A DNA stretch of 64,000 nucleotides from Bacillus sp. CH30_1T. GTDB taxonomy: Bacteria; Bacillota; Bacilli; Bacillales; Bacillaceae_B. Made by a program: the position numbers and the translations under genes. The stretch is taken from positions 186,001-250,000 of the forward strand of contig NZ_VTUY01000004.1 in the NCBI RefSeq assembly GCF_008364765.1. The letters are read 5' to 3'. The notes beneath the pieces were generated by a model. The model was not told the DNA's origin, searched no databases, and was given only the letters and a program-made list of their open reading frames with translations. How positions within the stretch are numbered: position 1 is the stretch's first letter; each line of letters starts with the position of its first letter. Shown in pieces: positions 20,271 through 29,182 of this stretch.

Positions 20271-20514
20271 TTATGTATGATAAGCTATTGATTGGTAGAA
20301 AATAGTAATAGTGATTTTCTCTAATGCTTATCGCTTATAGTTGAGAAGGTCATATAAAATAATCGTTTTCTGATGTTAACTTCCAATTTCAACAAAAAAA
20401 TTTCAAATAGATGGATGGTGTCAAAAAATCATCCATAACCCGATAGTGACAGTGTCAATTTATGTCGATTGGAAAAAATCCCTTGAGAAATCTAGTGATA
20501 GAGGGCTCTACCCC
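20271..20514. other. recA-rny intergenic spacer without a gene
   Basis: AT-rich spacer with no credible reading frame on either strand. It contains an 11-bp palindrome TGACA-G-TGTCA in the segment just before 20461. In B. subtilis pbpX lies near this position; it is absent here. Confidence 0.6.
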
Positions 20515-20543
20515 TTGACAATAAATTTTCAGAGATTTAAAAT
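20515..20543 (+). promoter_or_regulatory. Strong sigma-A promoter of rny
   Basis: A consensus TTGACA (20515-20520), a 17-nt spacer and TAAAAT (20538-20543), giving a leader of about 125 nt before rny. Confidence 0.85.
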
Positions 20544-20676
20544 TAACATGTATATTTTACAAATTTTTCGAATGAATATTTGAAAGCCTAGCGCTGTATA
20601 TTTTGTTCTTTTGAGCAATGTACAAGCCGACATGTAAAAGACATGATGACAGTTCATAGCAAGAGGAGGTGAAATA

Positions 20677-22236
20677 ATGCAACCTATAACAATCATCTCC
20701 ATTTTGCTTGGCCTTATCGTCGGTGTAGTTGTTGGATACCTAATTCGTAAGTCCATTGCTGAAGCAAAGATTGCTGGTGCTAAAGGTTCAGCAGAGCATA
20801 TATTAGAAGATGCTAAGCGCGAGGCAGATGCTCTGAAGAAAGAAGCACTTTTGGAAGCAAAGGATGAAAATCATAAACTTCGCACAGAAATGGAAAATGA
20901 CCTTCGTGAACGAAGAAATGAATTGCAGAAACAAGAAAATCGTTTGATGCAAAAAGAGGAAAACCTCGATCGAAAAGATGAAACGCTTGATAAGCGTGAA
21001 GCCTTACTCGAGAGAAAAGAGGGGACTCTTAACGAGAGACAACAACATATTGAAGAGATGGAAAGCAAAGTGGACGAGATGGTACGATCACAGCAAACAG
21101 AGCTAGAGCGTATCTCGAGCTTAACTCGTGATGAAGCGAAAGGAATCATTCTAGACCGCGTTGAAAATGAACTCTCCCATGATATCGCCATTATGGTCAG
21201 AGAACATGAAACACGTGCGAAGGAAGATGCAGATAAGAAGGCGAAAGAAGTCCTTTCACTGGCTATTCAACGTTGTGCTGCAGAACATGTGGCAGAAACA
21301 ACTGTTAGTGTTGTGAACCTACCGAATGATGAGATGAAAGGTCGAATTATTGGGCGAGAAGGACGTAACATTCGTACGCTGGAAACTTTAACAGGAATTG
21401 ATTTGATTATTGATGATACTCCTGAAGCAGTTATTCTTTCTGGTTTCGATCCGATTCGTAGAGAAACGGCTCGAATTGCATTAGAGAAGTTAGTTCAGGA
21501 TGGGCGTATCCACCCTGCGCGAATTGAAGAGATGGTCGATAAATCCCGACGTGAAGTGGATGAATACATCCGAGAAATTGGTGAACAGACAACCTTTGAA
21601 GTTGGCGTTCATGGTCTTCACCCGGATTTAATTAAAATTTTGGGACGTTTAAAGTATCGTACAAGTTACGGTCAAAACGTTTTAAAACACTCAATGGAAG
21701 TAGCATATCTATCTGGTTTACTAGCAGCAGAGCTTGGTGAGGATGAAAGACTCGCTAAACGTGCTGGATTACTTCATGATATCGGAAAAGCGATCGACCA
21801 TGAAGTAGAAGGAAGCCACGTAGAAATTGGTGTTGAACTGGCAACGAAGTACAAAGAACACCCTGTAGTCATTAACAGTATTGCTTCTCACCACGGAGAT
21901 ACAGAGCCTACGTCCATCATTGCCGTTCTGGTTGCTGCAGCTGATGCTTTATCTGCTGCGAGACCTGGCGCAAGAAGTGAGACGCTTGAGAACTATATCC
22001 GCCGATTAGAGAAGCTGGAAGAAATCTCAGAGTCATATGAAGGCGTTGAGAAATCTTTCGCGATACAGGCAGGACGTGAAGTTCGTATTATGGTTAGACC
22101 AGAAGCCATCGACGATTTGGAATCTCACCGATTAGCAAGGGATATCCGTAAACGGATCGAAGATGAACTCGATTACCCTGGCCATATTAAAGTAACGGTC
22201 ATCCGTGAAACAAGGGATGTCGAATACGCGAAATAA
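20677..22236 (+). CDS. rny: Ribonuclease Y
   Basis: A 519-aa membrane-anchored endoribonuclease that starts decay of many mRNAs. The N-terminal transmembrane helix ([18 protein letters not shown]) is followed by a long coiled coil to about residue 200, a KH domain ([15 protein letters not shown]) and an HD domain with [12 protein letters not shown]. The ATG start has GAGGAGGTG upstream. RNase Y works with the RicA-RicF-RicT complex; ricA is also in this window. Length matches the family. Confidence 0.97.
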   Translation: MQPITIISILLGLIVGVVVGYLIRKSIAEAKIAGAKGSAEHILEDAKREADALKKEALLEAKDENHKLRTEMENDLRERRNELQKQENRLMQKEENLDRKDETLDKREALLERKEGTLNERQQHIEEMESKVDEMVRSQQTELERISSLTRDEAKGIILDRVENELSHDIAIMVREHETRAKEDADKKAKEVLSLAIQRCAAEHVAETTVSVVNLPNDEMKGRIIGREGRNIRTLETLTGIDLIIDDTPEAVILSGFDPIRRETARIALEKLVQDGRIHPARIEEMVDKSRREVDEYIREIGEQTTFEVGVHGLHPDLIKILGRLKYRTSYGQNVLKHSMEVAYLSGLLAAELGEDERLAKRAGLLHDIGKAIDHEVEGSHVEIGVELATKYKEHPVVINSIASHHGDTEPTSIIAVLVAAADALSAARPGARSETLENYIRRLEKLEEISESYEGVEKSFAIQAGREVRIMVRPEAIDDLESHRLARDIRKRIEDELDYPGHIKVTVIRETRDVEYAK

Positions 22237-22240
22237 GAGG

Positions 22241-22283
22241 TTGACTCGAAAAGGGAAATCCCCCTTTCGAGTCAGCTTTTTTT
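22241..22283 (+). terminator. Rho-independent terminator of rny
   Basis: TGACTCGAAAAGGG pairs with CCCTTTCGAGTCA and is followed by a T-run. Confidence 0.88.
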
Positions 22284-22403
22284 ATCGTTATGTTATCCAT
22301 CCAGGGGATAAACCTATAATGGATCCTTTACAGATGAATAGACCGTAAGAGATTTGTGATACAATAACTACAAGACTTAATACATATAGAGAAGGGAATT
22401 TTC

Positions 22404-23207
22404 ATGAAAATTTTATTTGTAGGAGACGTAGTCGGTTCAATGGGCAGGGAAATGATCACGGAATACCTGCCAAAGTTAAAAAAGAAGCACTCACCGGATT
22501 TCACCATCGTTAACGGGGAAAATGCTGCTTCTGGCAGAGGGATCACGGAGAAGATTTATAAACAATTTTTGCAAGATGGTGCCAATATGGTAACCCTCGG
22601 TAATCATACTTGGGATAATAAAGACATTTTTAATTTTATTGACTCATCGAAACAAATGGTGAGACCGGCAAATTTCCCGGAAGGAACCCCTGGAAGAGGC
22701 CTGGTCTTTGCTGAAGTGTATGGAAAAGAGGTTGCCGTTATCAATGCCCAAGGTAGAACTTTTATGCCTCCCCTTGATGACCCGTTTAAGGCACTGGATG
22801 AACTTGTTGAAGAAGCAAAGAAGAGAACGTCCATTATCTTCGTTGACTTTCATGCAGAAGCAACAAGTGAAAAGCAGGCTGTTGGCTGGTTTTTGGATGG
22901 CCGGGTATCTGCTGTAATAGGGACCCATACACATGTGCAAACAGCGGATAACCGCATCCTGCCCAATGGGACGGCATTTATGTGTGATGTAGGTATGACA
23001 GGCCCATACGATGAGGTATTAGGAATGAGTAAGGATTCTGTTCTGAAGAGATTTCAGACAAGTTTGCCTGTTCGCTTTGAAGTTCCAAAGACAGGACGCA
23101 AAATTTTGAGTGCCTGCTTAATAGATATTGATCAAAAAACGGGTAAAGCGAAAAAAATCGAGCGTATATTAATTAACGAAGACCATCCATTTATGGCAGA
23201 ATATTAA
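22404..23207 (+). CDS. ymdB: YmdB-type metallophosphoesterase
   Basis: A 267-aa calcineurin-like phosphoesterase of the YmdB family. Metal-binding blocks are visible in order: VGDVVG, VNGENAA, GNHTWDN and GTHTHVQTAD. B. subtilis YmdB affects the switch between biofilm and motility gene expression and has cyclic-nucleotide phosphodiesterase activity in vitro. It follows rny, as in other bacilli, but a terminator separates them here. The ATG start has AGAAGGG upstream. Confidence 0.93.
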   Translation: MKILFVGDVVGSMGREMITEYLPKLKKKHSPDFTIVNGENAASGRGITEKIYKQFLQDGANMVTLGNHTWDNKDIFNFIDSSKQMVRPANFPEGTPGRGLVFAEVYGKEVAVINAQGRTFMPPLDDPFKALDELVEEAKKRTSIIFVDFHAEATSEKQAVGWFLDGRVSAVIGTHTHVQTADNRILPNGTAFMCDVGMTGPYDEVLGMSKDSVLKRFQTSLPVRFEVPKTGRKILSACLIDIDQKTGKAKKIERILINEDHPFMAEY

Positions 23208-23233
23208 ATGTTTTCTTTCCTTTTTTCGGTGAG

Positions 23234-23263
23234 ACCGGAATGATTTGTCCATTTCCTGAATAT
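23234..23263 (+). promoter_or_regulatory. Candidate sigma-H promoter of spoVS
   Basis: ACCGGAATG (23234-23242), a 12-nt spacer and CCTGAATAT (23255-23263) resemble the sigma-H elements RNAGGAWWW and RNNGAATWW with a mismatch in each. spoVS is a known sigma-H gene in B. subtilis. Confidence 0.4.
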
Positions 23264-23344
23264 AGTATCAGTGGAATCATTTATACCAAGTTTGTTCTTT
23301 ACCACGGACATACGGTATGGGGGAAATGACAAGGAGGAAAAGGA

Positions 23345-23605
23345 ATGGAAATATTAAAAGTTTCAGCAAAATCTAATCCTAATTCTGTAGCTGGTGCACT
23401 CGCCGGTGTTCTTCGTGAAAGAGGAGGAGCTGAGATTCAAGCGATTGGTGCAGGGGCTTTAAATCAAGCCGTTAAAGCAGTTGCGATTGCAAGAGGCTTT
23501 GTGGCTCCTAGTGGTTTAGATTTGATATGTATCCCGGCATTTACAGATATTCTGATTGATGGGGAAGAGCGTACGGCGATAAAGTTAATCGTGGAACCAA
23601 GATAA
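23345..23605 (+). CDS. spoVS: Stage V sporulation protein S
   Basis: An 86-aa Alba-like protein starting MEILKVSAKSNPNSVAGALAG, essentially the canonical SpoVS sequence. It acts in spore coat assembly and core dehydration and affects septation. The ATG start has ACAAGGAGGAAAAGGA upstream. Confidence 0.97.
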   Translation: MEILKVSAKSNPNSVAGALAGVLRERGGAEIQAIGAGALNQAVKAVAIARGFVAPSGLDLICIPAFTDILIDGEERTAIKLIVEPR

Positions 23606-23712
23606 TAAACCATAGGCTGTTCATTAAAGAGAGGATTCTTTAGTGGACAGCCTTTCTATTATTCCATAGTATTAATTATAAGAAAGTCAGGCACTTGAAA
23701 GGATGAAAAAAC

Positions 23713-24636
23713 ATGTTATTTGATGCACACTGTGATGTATTGATGAAGTTATACTTAGAACCGGGAAAGAAAGCATTTCAAACGAAGCACACTTTACATA
23801 TTACCTATCCACAACTGATCGAAAGCAGAAGTAAGATACAATTATTTGCTATTTATATCCCATCCAATTTGAAGCCAGGTCAACGATTTCAAGCTGCCTT
23901 GGAAATGGTGAACTTATTTCATAATCAAATCTTGAAACCCAACCCTAAACTAAAATTTATCACCTCCAAAAGTGATATAGAGAAATTAGCGCATGATGAA
24001 ATCGGGGCAATGCTTACACTTGAGGGCATTGAAGCGATAGAAGAGGATCTCACCAAGCTTGAAATTCTTTACCGACTTGGGGTACGTTCTGCTGGATTAA
24101 CGTGGAATTGGGCCAATGCTGCTGCAGATGGAGCACTGGAGCCAAGGGGTGGAGGATTAACTAATTTTGGCCATGAGGTCGTTTCATTCTTAAACGAGAA
24201 CAAGTTGTGGACAGATGTTTCCCATTTATGTGAGAAAGCATTTTGGGATACAATCGAGATTGCTGATTATCCCATTGCTTCTCACTCGAATGCCTACTCC
24301 ATTTGTCCAAATCCCCGAAATTTGAAAAACGAACAAATTGAAGCGTTAATCAAAAAGGACAGTGTCATGGGAATCACGTTTGTACCACCATTTCTAAACA
24401 AAAAAGGAACCGCGGTGATTTCAGATATCATCAGGCACATCGAACATGTTTGCAGTTTGGGTGGAGAGGATCATATTGGCTTTGGATCAGATTTCGACGG
24501 GATATCAGAAACCGTACAAGGATTATCATCATTTGATCAATATCAGAACTTGATCAATACACTCCAACGATACTATAGCGAGAAACAAGTGAAAAAGTTC
24601 TTGTTTGAAAACTTTGTTGGAAGAATACCAGATTGA
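23713..24636 (+). CDS. Membrane-dipeptidase family (M19) zinc dipeptidase
   Basis: A 307-aa M19 dipeptidase. The zinc-site motif DAHCD is at residues 4-8, the bridging Glu is in LTLEGIEAIEED, and later ligands lie in SHSNAYSICPNPRN and HIGFGSDFDGI. It is expected to cleave dipeptides, including D-residue peptides, in the cytoplasm; no signal peptide is present. The ATG start has GAAAGGATG upstream. It stands alone between spoVS and korA with its own terminator. Confidence 0.88.
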   Translation: MLFDAHCDVLMKLYLEPGKKAFQTKHTLHITYPQLIESRSKIQLFAIYIPSNLKPGQRFQAALEMVNLFHNQILKPNPKLKFITSKSDIEKLAHDEIGAMLTLEGIEAIEEDLTKLEILYRLGVRSAGLTWNWANAAADGALEPRGGGLTNFGHEVVSFLNENKLWTDVSHLCEKAFWDTIEIADYPIASHSNAYSICPNPRNLKNEQIEALIKKDSVMGITFVPPFLNKKGTAVISDIIRHIEHVCSLGGEDHIGFGSDFDGISETVQGLSSFDQYQNLINTLQRYYSEKQVKKFLFENFVGRIPD

Positions 24637-24648
24637 CTACAAAACCTG

Positions 24649-24679
24649 CCATTAAAGAGATACCTTTAATGGTTTTTTT
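24649..24679 (+). terminator. Rho-independent terminator of the dipeptidase gene
   Basis: CCATTAAAG pairs with CTTTAATGG, followed by seven T. Confidence 0.88.
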
Positions 24680-24875
24680 GTACCAGGAATTAAGTCTGTA
24701 CATTCATAATCTCTTTAATACAGTAGTGATTTAAATAGAAAAGTGATAAACTGATAGAGTGTATACAAAGATAAGAGTTGCAACAATCCTTTGTAGTAAT
24801 AGGTTGTTTGAACGAAAAGAAGAGAATATGCTTCTCTAATAGATGTTGCAAAAATTGATTGAAGGGGTGTAATAA

Positions 24876-26618
24876 ATGAAGGAACAACTTTCATGGAAAG
24901 TTGGCGGCCAGCAAGGTGAAGGGATAGAGAGTACGGGTGAAATCTTTTCTATGGCCCTCAATCGCCTTGGGTACTTCTTATATGGTTACCGCCATTTCTC
25001 CTCTCGTATTAAGGGAGGACATACAAATAACAAGATTCGGGTAAGCACCACACAAGTGCGTGCAATTGCTGATGACTTAGATATTTTAGTAGCATTTGAC
25101 CAGGAAACGATTGATGTGAATTATAAAGAATTACATAGCGATGGTGTGATTATTGCTGATGCGAAGTTCAAGCCTGAAAAGCCTGAAGATACGGATGCTT
25201 CTTTATATGTCATTCCTTTCACTCAGTTAGCAACAGAACTGGGAACTTCGTTAATGAAAAATATGGTAGCTGTAGGTGCGACCTGTGCCGTTCTCAACCT
25301 GGATCCAGACGTTTTCGAGGAGGTTGTGGAAGAAATTTTTGGCCGTAAAGGTGAGACTGTAGTTGAGAAAAACATGGAAGCTATCAAGCAAGGATTTCAA
25401 TCGATGAAAGATGAGCTTGGAATCAAGGTTGGTTCATTACAACTGAAGGAAGCCGATGGAAATAAGCGGATGTTCATGATCGGGAACGATGCGATTGCTC
25501 TCGGTGCTCTGGCTGGTGGGGTTCGTCTCATGGCAGCATATCCAATCACTCCAGCTTCTGAAATCATGGAATACCTTATTAAGAAGCTTCCGATGGTCGG
25601 AGGAACGGTTATCCAGACAGAGGATGAGATTGCAGCTGCAACAATGGCAATCGGGGCGAACTACGGAGGAATCCGTTCATTCACTGCATCAGCTGGACCT
25701 GGTCTTTCACTTATGATGGAAGCAATCGGTTTATCCGGTATGACAGAGCAGCCTTTAGTAGTGGTGGATACTCAGCGAGGAGGGCCGTCCACGGGACTTC
25801 CAACGAAACAGGAGCAGTCCGATTTAATGGCCATGATTTACGGTACGCATGGAGAGATTCCTAAGATTGTCCTCGCTCCAAGTACTGTACAGGAAGCGTT
25901 CTATGATACTGTAGAGGCGTTTAATTTAGCCGAAGAGTATCAATGTCCAGTCATCATTCTTTCTGATCTTCAGCTTTCATTAGGGAAGCAAACAGTTGAA
26001 CCTCTTGATTACAGCAAAGTGGAAATTCGTAGAGGGAAGCTTGTCGGTAATGAATCAGAATTAAATGAATTAGAGGCAAAGAAATACTTTAAACGTTTTG
26101 AAGTGACGGAAGATGGTGTATCACCACGTGTCATTCCTGGAATGAAAAACGGTATTCATCATGTAACAGGAGTCGAACATGATGAAACAGGGAAGCCGTC
26201 TGAATCTCCAGTAAACAGGCAGGCACAGATGGATAAACGTATGCGCAAGGTGGAAAGCATCCACTTTAACAATCCAATCCACACTCATGCACCACATGAA
26301 GAAGCCGATTTATTATTAGTCGGTTTCAACTCGACACGTGGAGTAATTGAAGAAGCAATGGAACGTCTTGAAGCTGATGGGCTGAAAGTGAATCATGCTC
26401 ATGTCCGCTTAATCCATCCGTTTCCTGCAGATGAGCTGGAGCCATTGATGCAATCAGCGAAGAAAGTGGTCGTGATTGAAAATAATGCCACTGGACAATT
26501 AGCCAATATAATCAAAATGAACGTAGGGTATGGAAATAAAATCACAAAAATGACAAAGTATGATGGAACACCATACTTACCAAATGAAATTCATTCAAGA
26601 TGTAAGGAGTTGATCTGA
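24876..26618 (+). CDS. korA: 2-oxoacid:ferredoxin oxidoreductase, alpha subunit (gamma-alpha fusion)
   Basis: A 580-aa protein with the gamma domain fused in front (about 1-190, SWKVGGQQGEGIESTGE) of the alpha pyrimidine-binding domain (about 200-580, AAYPITPASEIMEYL, SAGPGLSLMMEAIG, RGGPSTGLPTKQEQSD). With KorB it converts 2-oxoglutarate or another 2-oxoacid plus CoA to an acyl-CoA, passing electrons to ferredoxin. Substrate cannot be read from the sequence. The ATG start has GAAGGGGTG upstream. korB starts 4 bp after its stop. Confidence 0.92.
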   Translation: MKEQLSWKVGGQQGEGIESTGEIFSMALNRLGYFLYGYRHFSSRIKGGHTNNKIRVSTTQVRAIADDLDILVAFDQETIDVNYKELHSDGVIIADAKFKPEKPEDTDASLYVIPFTQLATELGTSLMKNMVAVGATCAVLNLDPDVFEEVVEEIFGRKGETVVEKNMEAIKQGFQSMKDELGIKVGSLQLKEADGNKRMFMIGNDAIALGALAGGVRLMAAYPITPASEIMEYLIKKLPMVGGTVIQTEDEIAAATMAIGANYGGIRSFTASAGPGLSLMMEAIGLSGMTEQPLVVVDTQRGGPSTGLPTKQEQSDLMAMIYGTHGEIPKIVLAPSTVQEAFYDTVEAFNLAEEYQCPVIILSDLQLSLGKQTVEPLDYSKVEIRRGKLVGNESELNELEAKKYFKRFEVTEDGVSPRVIPGMKNGIHHVTGVEHDETGKPSESPVNRQAQMDKRMRKVESIHFNNPIHTHAPHEEADLLLVGFNSTRGVIEEAMERLEADGLKVNHAHVRLIHPFPADELEPLMQSAKKVVVIENNATGQLANIIKMNVGYGNKITKMTKYDGTPYLPNEIHSRCKELI

Positions 26619-26621
26619 TCC

Positions 26622-27488
26622 ATGGCTACCTTTAAAGATTTTAGAAATAATGTTAAACCCAACTGGTGTCCTGGGTGTGGAGACTTCTCTGTTCAAGCCG
26701 CGATTCAACGGGCATCGGCAAACGTAGGGCTGGACCCTGAACAGTTAGCAGTCGTTTCCGGTATAGGTTGTTCCGGACGTATATCAGGTTACATTAACTC
26801 GTACGGTTTTCATGGCATTCACGGACGTTCCCTTCCTATCGCTCAAGGATTAAAAATGGCGAATAAGGATTTAACCGTCATCGCTTCAGGCGGGGATGGA
26901 GATGGATTTGCCATTGGCCTCGGCCATACGATCCATGCGATCCGTCGTAATGTAGATGTCACATACATCGTTATGGATAACCAGATATATGGGCTGACTA
27001 AAGGACAGACTTCTCCGCGGTCGTCATCTGGTTTTAAGACAAAGTCTACACCTCAAGGAAGCATTGAGCCAGCACTGGCACCGATGGAAATGGCACTGAC
27101 AGCAGGTGCAACCTTCGTCGCCCAAAGTTTCTCTTCTGACTTGAAAGAGCTGACGGCGATCATTGAAGCAGGTCTAAATCATAAAGGCTTCTCATTGATC
27201 AACGTATTTAGCCCTTGCGTAACATATAATAAGATTAATACGTACGATTGGTTTAAAGAGAACCTGACAAAGCTCTCGGATCTTGAAGGCTATGATCCAT
27301 CAAATCGTGAGCAAGCAATGAATACGCTCATGGAGAAGGATGGACTGGTAACTGGATTGATCTATCAAAACAAAGAACAGCCTTCATACCAGGATCTTGT
27401 TACCGGGTATTCTGAAGAGCCATTGAGTACACATGAATTAAAGTTAGATGAAGATAAATTTGATGAATTAGTCAAAGAATTTATGTAA
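26622..27488 (+). CDS. korB: 2-oxoacid:ferredoxin oxidoreductase, beta subunit
   Basis: A 288-aa thiamine-diphosphate-binding subunit. The N-terminal WCPGCGDF, the later GIGCSGR and Cys in NVFSPCVTY provide cluster ligands, and GGDGDGFAIGLGH is the TPP/Mg motif. It partners with KorA. The ATG start follows AAGGAGTTGATC. It is the last conserved gene before the accessory block, and its terminator overlaps the 3' end of the convergent gene. Confidence 0.93.
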   Translation: MATFKDFRNNVKPNWCPGCGDFSVQAAIQRASANVGLDPEQLAVVSGIGCSGRISGYINSYGFHGIHGRSLPIAQGLKMANKDLTVIASGGDGDGFAIGLGHTIHAIRRNVDVTYIVMDNQIYGLTKGQTSPRSSSGFKTKSTPQGSIEPALAPMEMALTAGATFVAQSFSSDLKELTAIIEAGLNHKGFSLINVFSPCVTYNKINTYDWFKENLTKLSDLEGYDPSNREQAMNTLMEKDGLVTGLIYQNKEQPSYQDLVTGYSEEPLSTHELKLDEDKFDELVKEFM

Positions 27489-27493
27489 TAGAA

Positions 27494-27528
27494 GAAACCG
27501 GGCTCCTTATTTGGGTGCCCGGTTTTTT
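27494..27528. terminator. Bidirectional terminator overlapping the converging coding end
   Basis: ACCGGGC pairs with GCCCGGT, with T-runs on the plus strand and a usable run on the minus strand. The last codons and stop of the minus-strand coiled-coil gene (NRAPK, stop at 27507) lie inside this hairpin. Confidence 0.82.
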
Positions 27529-28673
27529 AATTTATTGATTTCTTCAATTAAGTGAGCATTTGTGAATTGCAGGTGCTGAATTGTGTTTTCATAGCTTTTT
27601 ATTTTATTTTTCATTTCATCTGAATCTTCCTCTTTGAAGCTGAATACGTCTTCCTTCATCCGTTTAATGTTCTTTCTTAGTGTATGAAGGGTAGTGGTAT
27701 AGGCCTCTTTTTCTTCCAACAGTCTTTTAAGTGATGTTTCGATCTTTTGGATATGGGCTGTTTTTTCGATTTGCATTTTCGATGCGTGTTCAAGCTGATT
27801 CGCTTTGGTGGTAAGTAAGTCTTCGTAATAGGATGTAGATTCCGAAAAAGTTTGTTGGACTTCATACAATTCTATTTCTCTTAAGTAAAGTTGAGCCTTT
27901 AAAGATTCGTTTTGTTCCAAGAGATTGTAGTTATTATGTTCCCCAAAGCTTTTACCCATAAGCAAATGTTGTACCTGTAATGTCCCCTCAATTTTCAATT
28001 CCTCAATTTGCTCCTTTAACGTAAGAAGTTCCATTTCTTTTTCGTAAAGCTCCATATTTAAGGATTTGTTCTGATTCGAGAGGTTATTGTTTTTATGCTT
28101 TTCAAAGCTATTCAGTCTGAGTATATGTTGTTTCTCTTCATTCCATTGAATATTCTGTTCCTCGATGAGTTCTTCCATCTCCAGTAATTCTAATTCTTTA
28201 ATAAATAATTGTTTTTCCATTTGTTGTGTATTTATCGTTAATAATTCTTTTTCTTTTATTAGATAACATTGGTCCACTTGTGATGAAATGATTTCCTTTT
28301 CAAGGGAAGTATTTGTTAAATAGTTATGTTCGACCAATGTTTTTAATTCCGATGAATATAGGTGGTTTATTTTACGCAGTTGAACCTTTAATTGATTTAT
28401 GGTGTAACGAAGCTTTTTTATTTCCTTTTCCTGAGATTTATAGGTGGATTGATATTTTAAGGATAATTGTTCATTTTCTGCATCTTTTTTTTCAATCTGT
28501 ACTCGAAAATCTTCGTTCGAGTTTTCTAAACGTCGATTTTCTTTTTTTATGGAGTTGTATTGTTGAGCAAGATAGTGCCTTTCCAAGGTTGAACATTTAT
28601 GTTTGTATTTCTCCAATTCAGATCTATAATGGATGATTTGCTGTTGAAGTTGGATTGGTGAAAGGTATTTCAC
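27507..28673 (-). CDS. Coiled-coil protein with 53-residue tandem repeats
   Basis: A 388-aa protein that is almost entirely predicted coiled coil, with no signal peptide or membrane segment. I place the start at GTG 28673 because AAAGGAG lies 9 nt before it; the frame continues upstream for 65 codons with no ribosome site and through an inverted repeat, so that part is unlikely to be translated. Residues 155-207 and 208-260 are two 53-residue repeats (QLFIKELELLEMEE and ELYEKEMELLTLKE), with a partial third from 261. Function is unrecognised. Two other coiled-coil genes lie in the same block, suggesting structural proteins of a spore layer. It could also be a scaffold protein. Confidence 0.75.
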   Translation of the reverse strand: MKYLSPIQLQQQIIHYRSELEKYKHKCSTLERHYLAQQYNSIKKENRRLENSNEDFRVQIEKKDAENEQLSLKYQSTYKSQEKEIKKLRYTINQLKVQLRKINHLYSSELKTLVEHNYLTNTSLEKEIISSQVDQCYLIKEKELLTINTQQMEKQLFIKELELLEMEELIEEQNIQWNEEKQHILRLNSFEKHKNNNLSNQNKSLNMELYEKEMELLTLKEQIEELKIEGTLQVQHLLMGKSFGEHNNYNLLEQNESLKAQLYLREIELYEVQQTFSESTSYYEDLLTTKANQLEHASKMQIEKTAHIQKIETSLKRLLEEKEAYTTTLHTLRKNIKRMKEDVFSFKEEDSDEMKNKIKSYENTIQHLQFTNAHLIEEINKLKNRAPK

Positions 28674-28755
28674 GTCTGAATACTCCTTTCTGTATGCTTT
28701 TACTATTATGTATATGTACCAACCGAGATGAACGCTATTTGTCCATAAAATAAGC

Positions 28756-28781
28756 CATGTAAACTTCCCAGCGTTTACATG
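28756..28781. repeat. Inverted repeat in the 5' region of the coiled-coil gene
   Basis: CATGTAAAC (28756-28764) and GTTTACATG (28773-28781) are perfect arms around an 8-nt loop, extended by flanking AAG/CTT with one mismatch. T-rich sequence follows on the plus strand (TTTTATATTT) and ATTTTA on the minus strand. It may be a weak terminator or attenuator in the leader of the minus-strand gene. Confidence 0.5.
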
Positions 28782-28801
28782 ACTTTTATATTTATAATTA
28801 A

Positions 28802-28817
28802 TATCATTGCAATGATA
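28802..28817. repeat. 16-bp perfect palindrome
   Basis: TATCATTGCAATGATA reads identically on both strands. It lies between two copies of AGCGTTTAC (28771-28779 and near 28828), upstream of the minus-strand coiled-coil gene. A regulator site is possible. Confidence 0.4.
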
Positions 28818-29045
28818 AGAAAAGCGTTTACGTTCGTAATATTCATTTAAAAGAGTAAGCGTAACCAATTAGAAGCTTGTTTTTGAAGTATTATATATGA
28901 ATGTCAGTTTATTGTAGTTTTGATCATTTTACATCACAAGTGGAGCAATTAGTTAAAGGTTATACATTCCCCCTTTCCTTATGTTATATGATATGAAGAT
29001 TAGAGTTAGAAGTACAGTCAAATGTCTATAGAATTAGCCTATTTT

Positions 29046-29070
29046 TTAATAGTATTTGAAAAACTATTAA
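29046..29070. repeat. Inverted repeat TTAATAGT / ACTATTAA
   Basis: Perfect 8-bp arms around a 9-nt loop in the AT-rich spacer between the two divergent genes. The spacer 28674-29182 otherwise holds only the listed palindromes and a sigma-K-type promoter. Confidence 0.35.
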
Positions 29071-29113
29071 TAAGCCTATTAATTTTTTTTGAATAAATAG
29101 GTATTTACTCTAT

Positions 29114-29140
29114 ACCAAATTCTTTATCGTCCATAGGATA
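29114..29140 (+). promoter_or_regulatory. Candidate sigma-K promoter of the Cys-rich surface protein gene
   Basis: AC (29114-29115), a 16-nt spacer and CATAGGATA (29132-29140) fit the sigma-K consensus exactly. It lies 43 bp before the start codon. Confidence 0.7.
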
Positions 29141-29182
29141 TAGTGTGATATAAATATTCATTTAAAGGAAGGAAGGATTTTT

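Noticed and set aside
28680..28715. Sigma-E-like promoter (ATA-N16-CATACAGA) on the minus strand before the coiled-coil gene
   Set aside because: The predicted start point would fall inside the ribosome site, leaving no leader, and the last -10 base does not match.
28820..28840. cre-like AAAAGCGTTTACG upstream of the coiled-coil gene
   Set aside because: Three fixed positions of the consensus differ, so it is noted only as part of the AGCGTTTAC repeat.
28674..28868. 65-residue N-terminal extension of the left coiled-coil protein
   Set aside because: No ribosome site, crosses a strong inverted repeat, and the sequence (many Tyr, Trp) is unlike the coiled-coil body; GTG 28673 has AAAGGAG.
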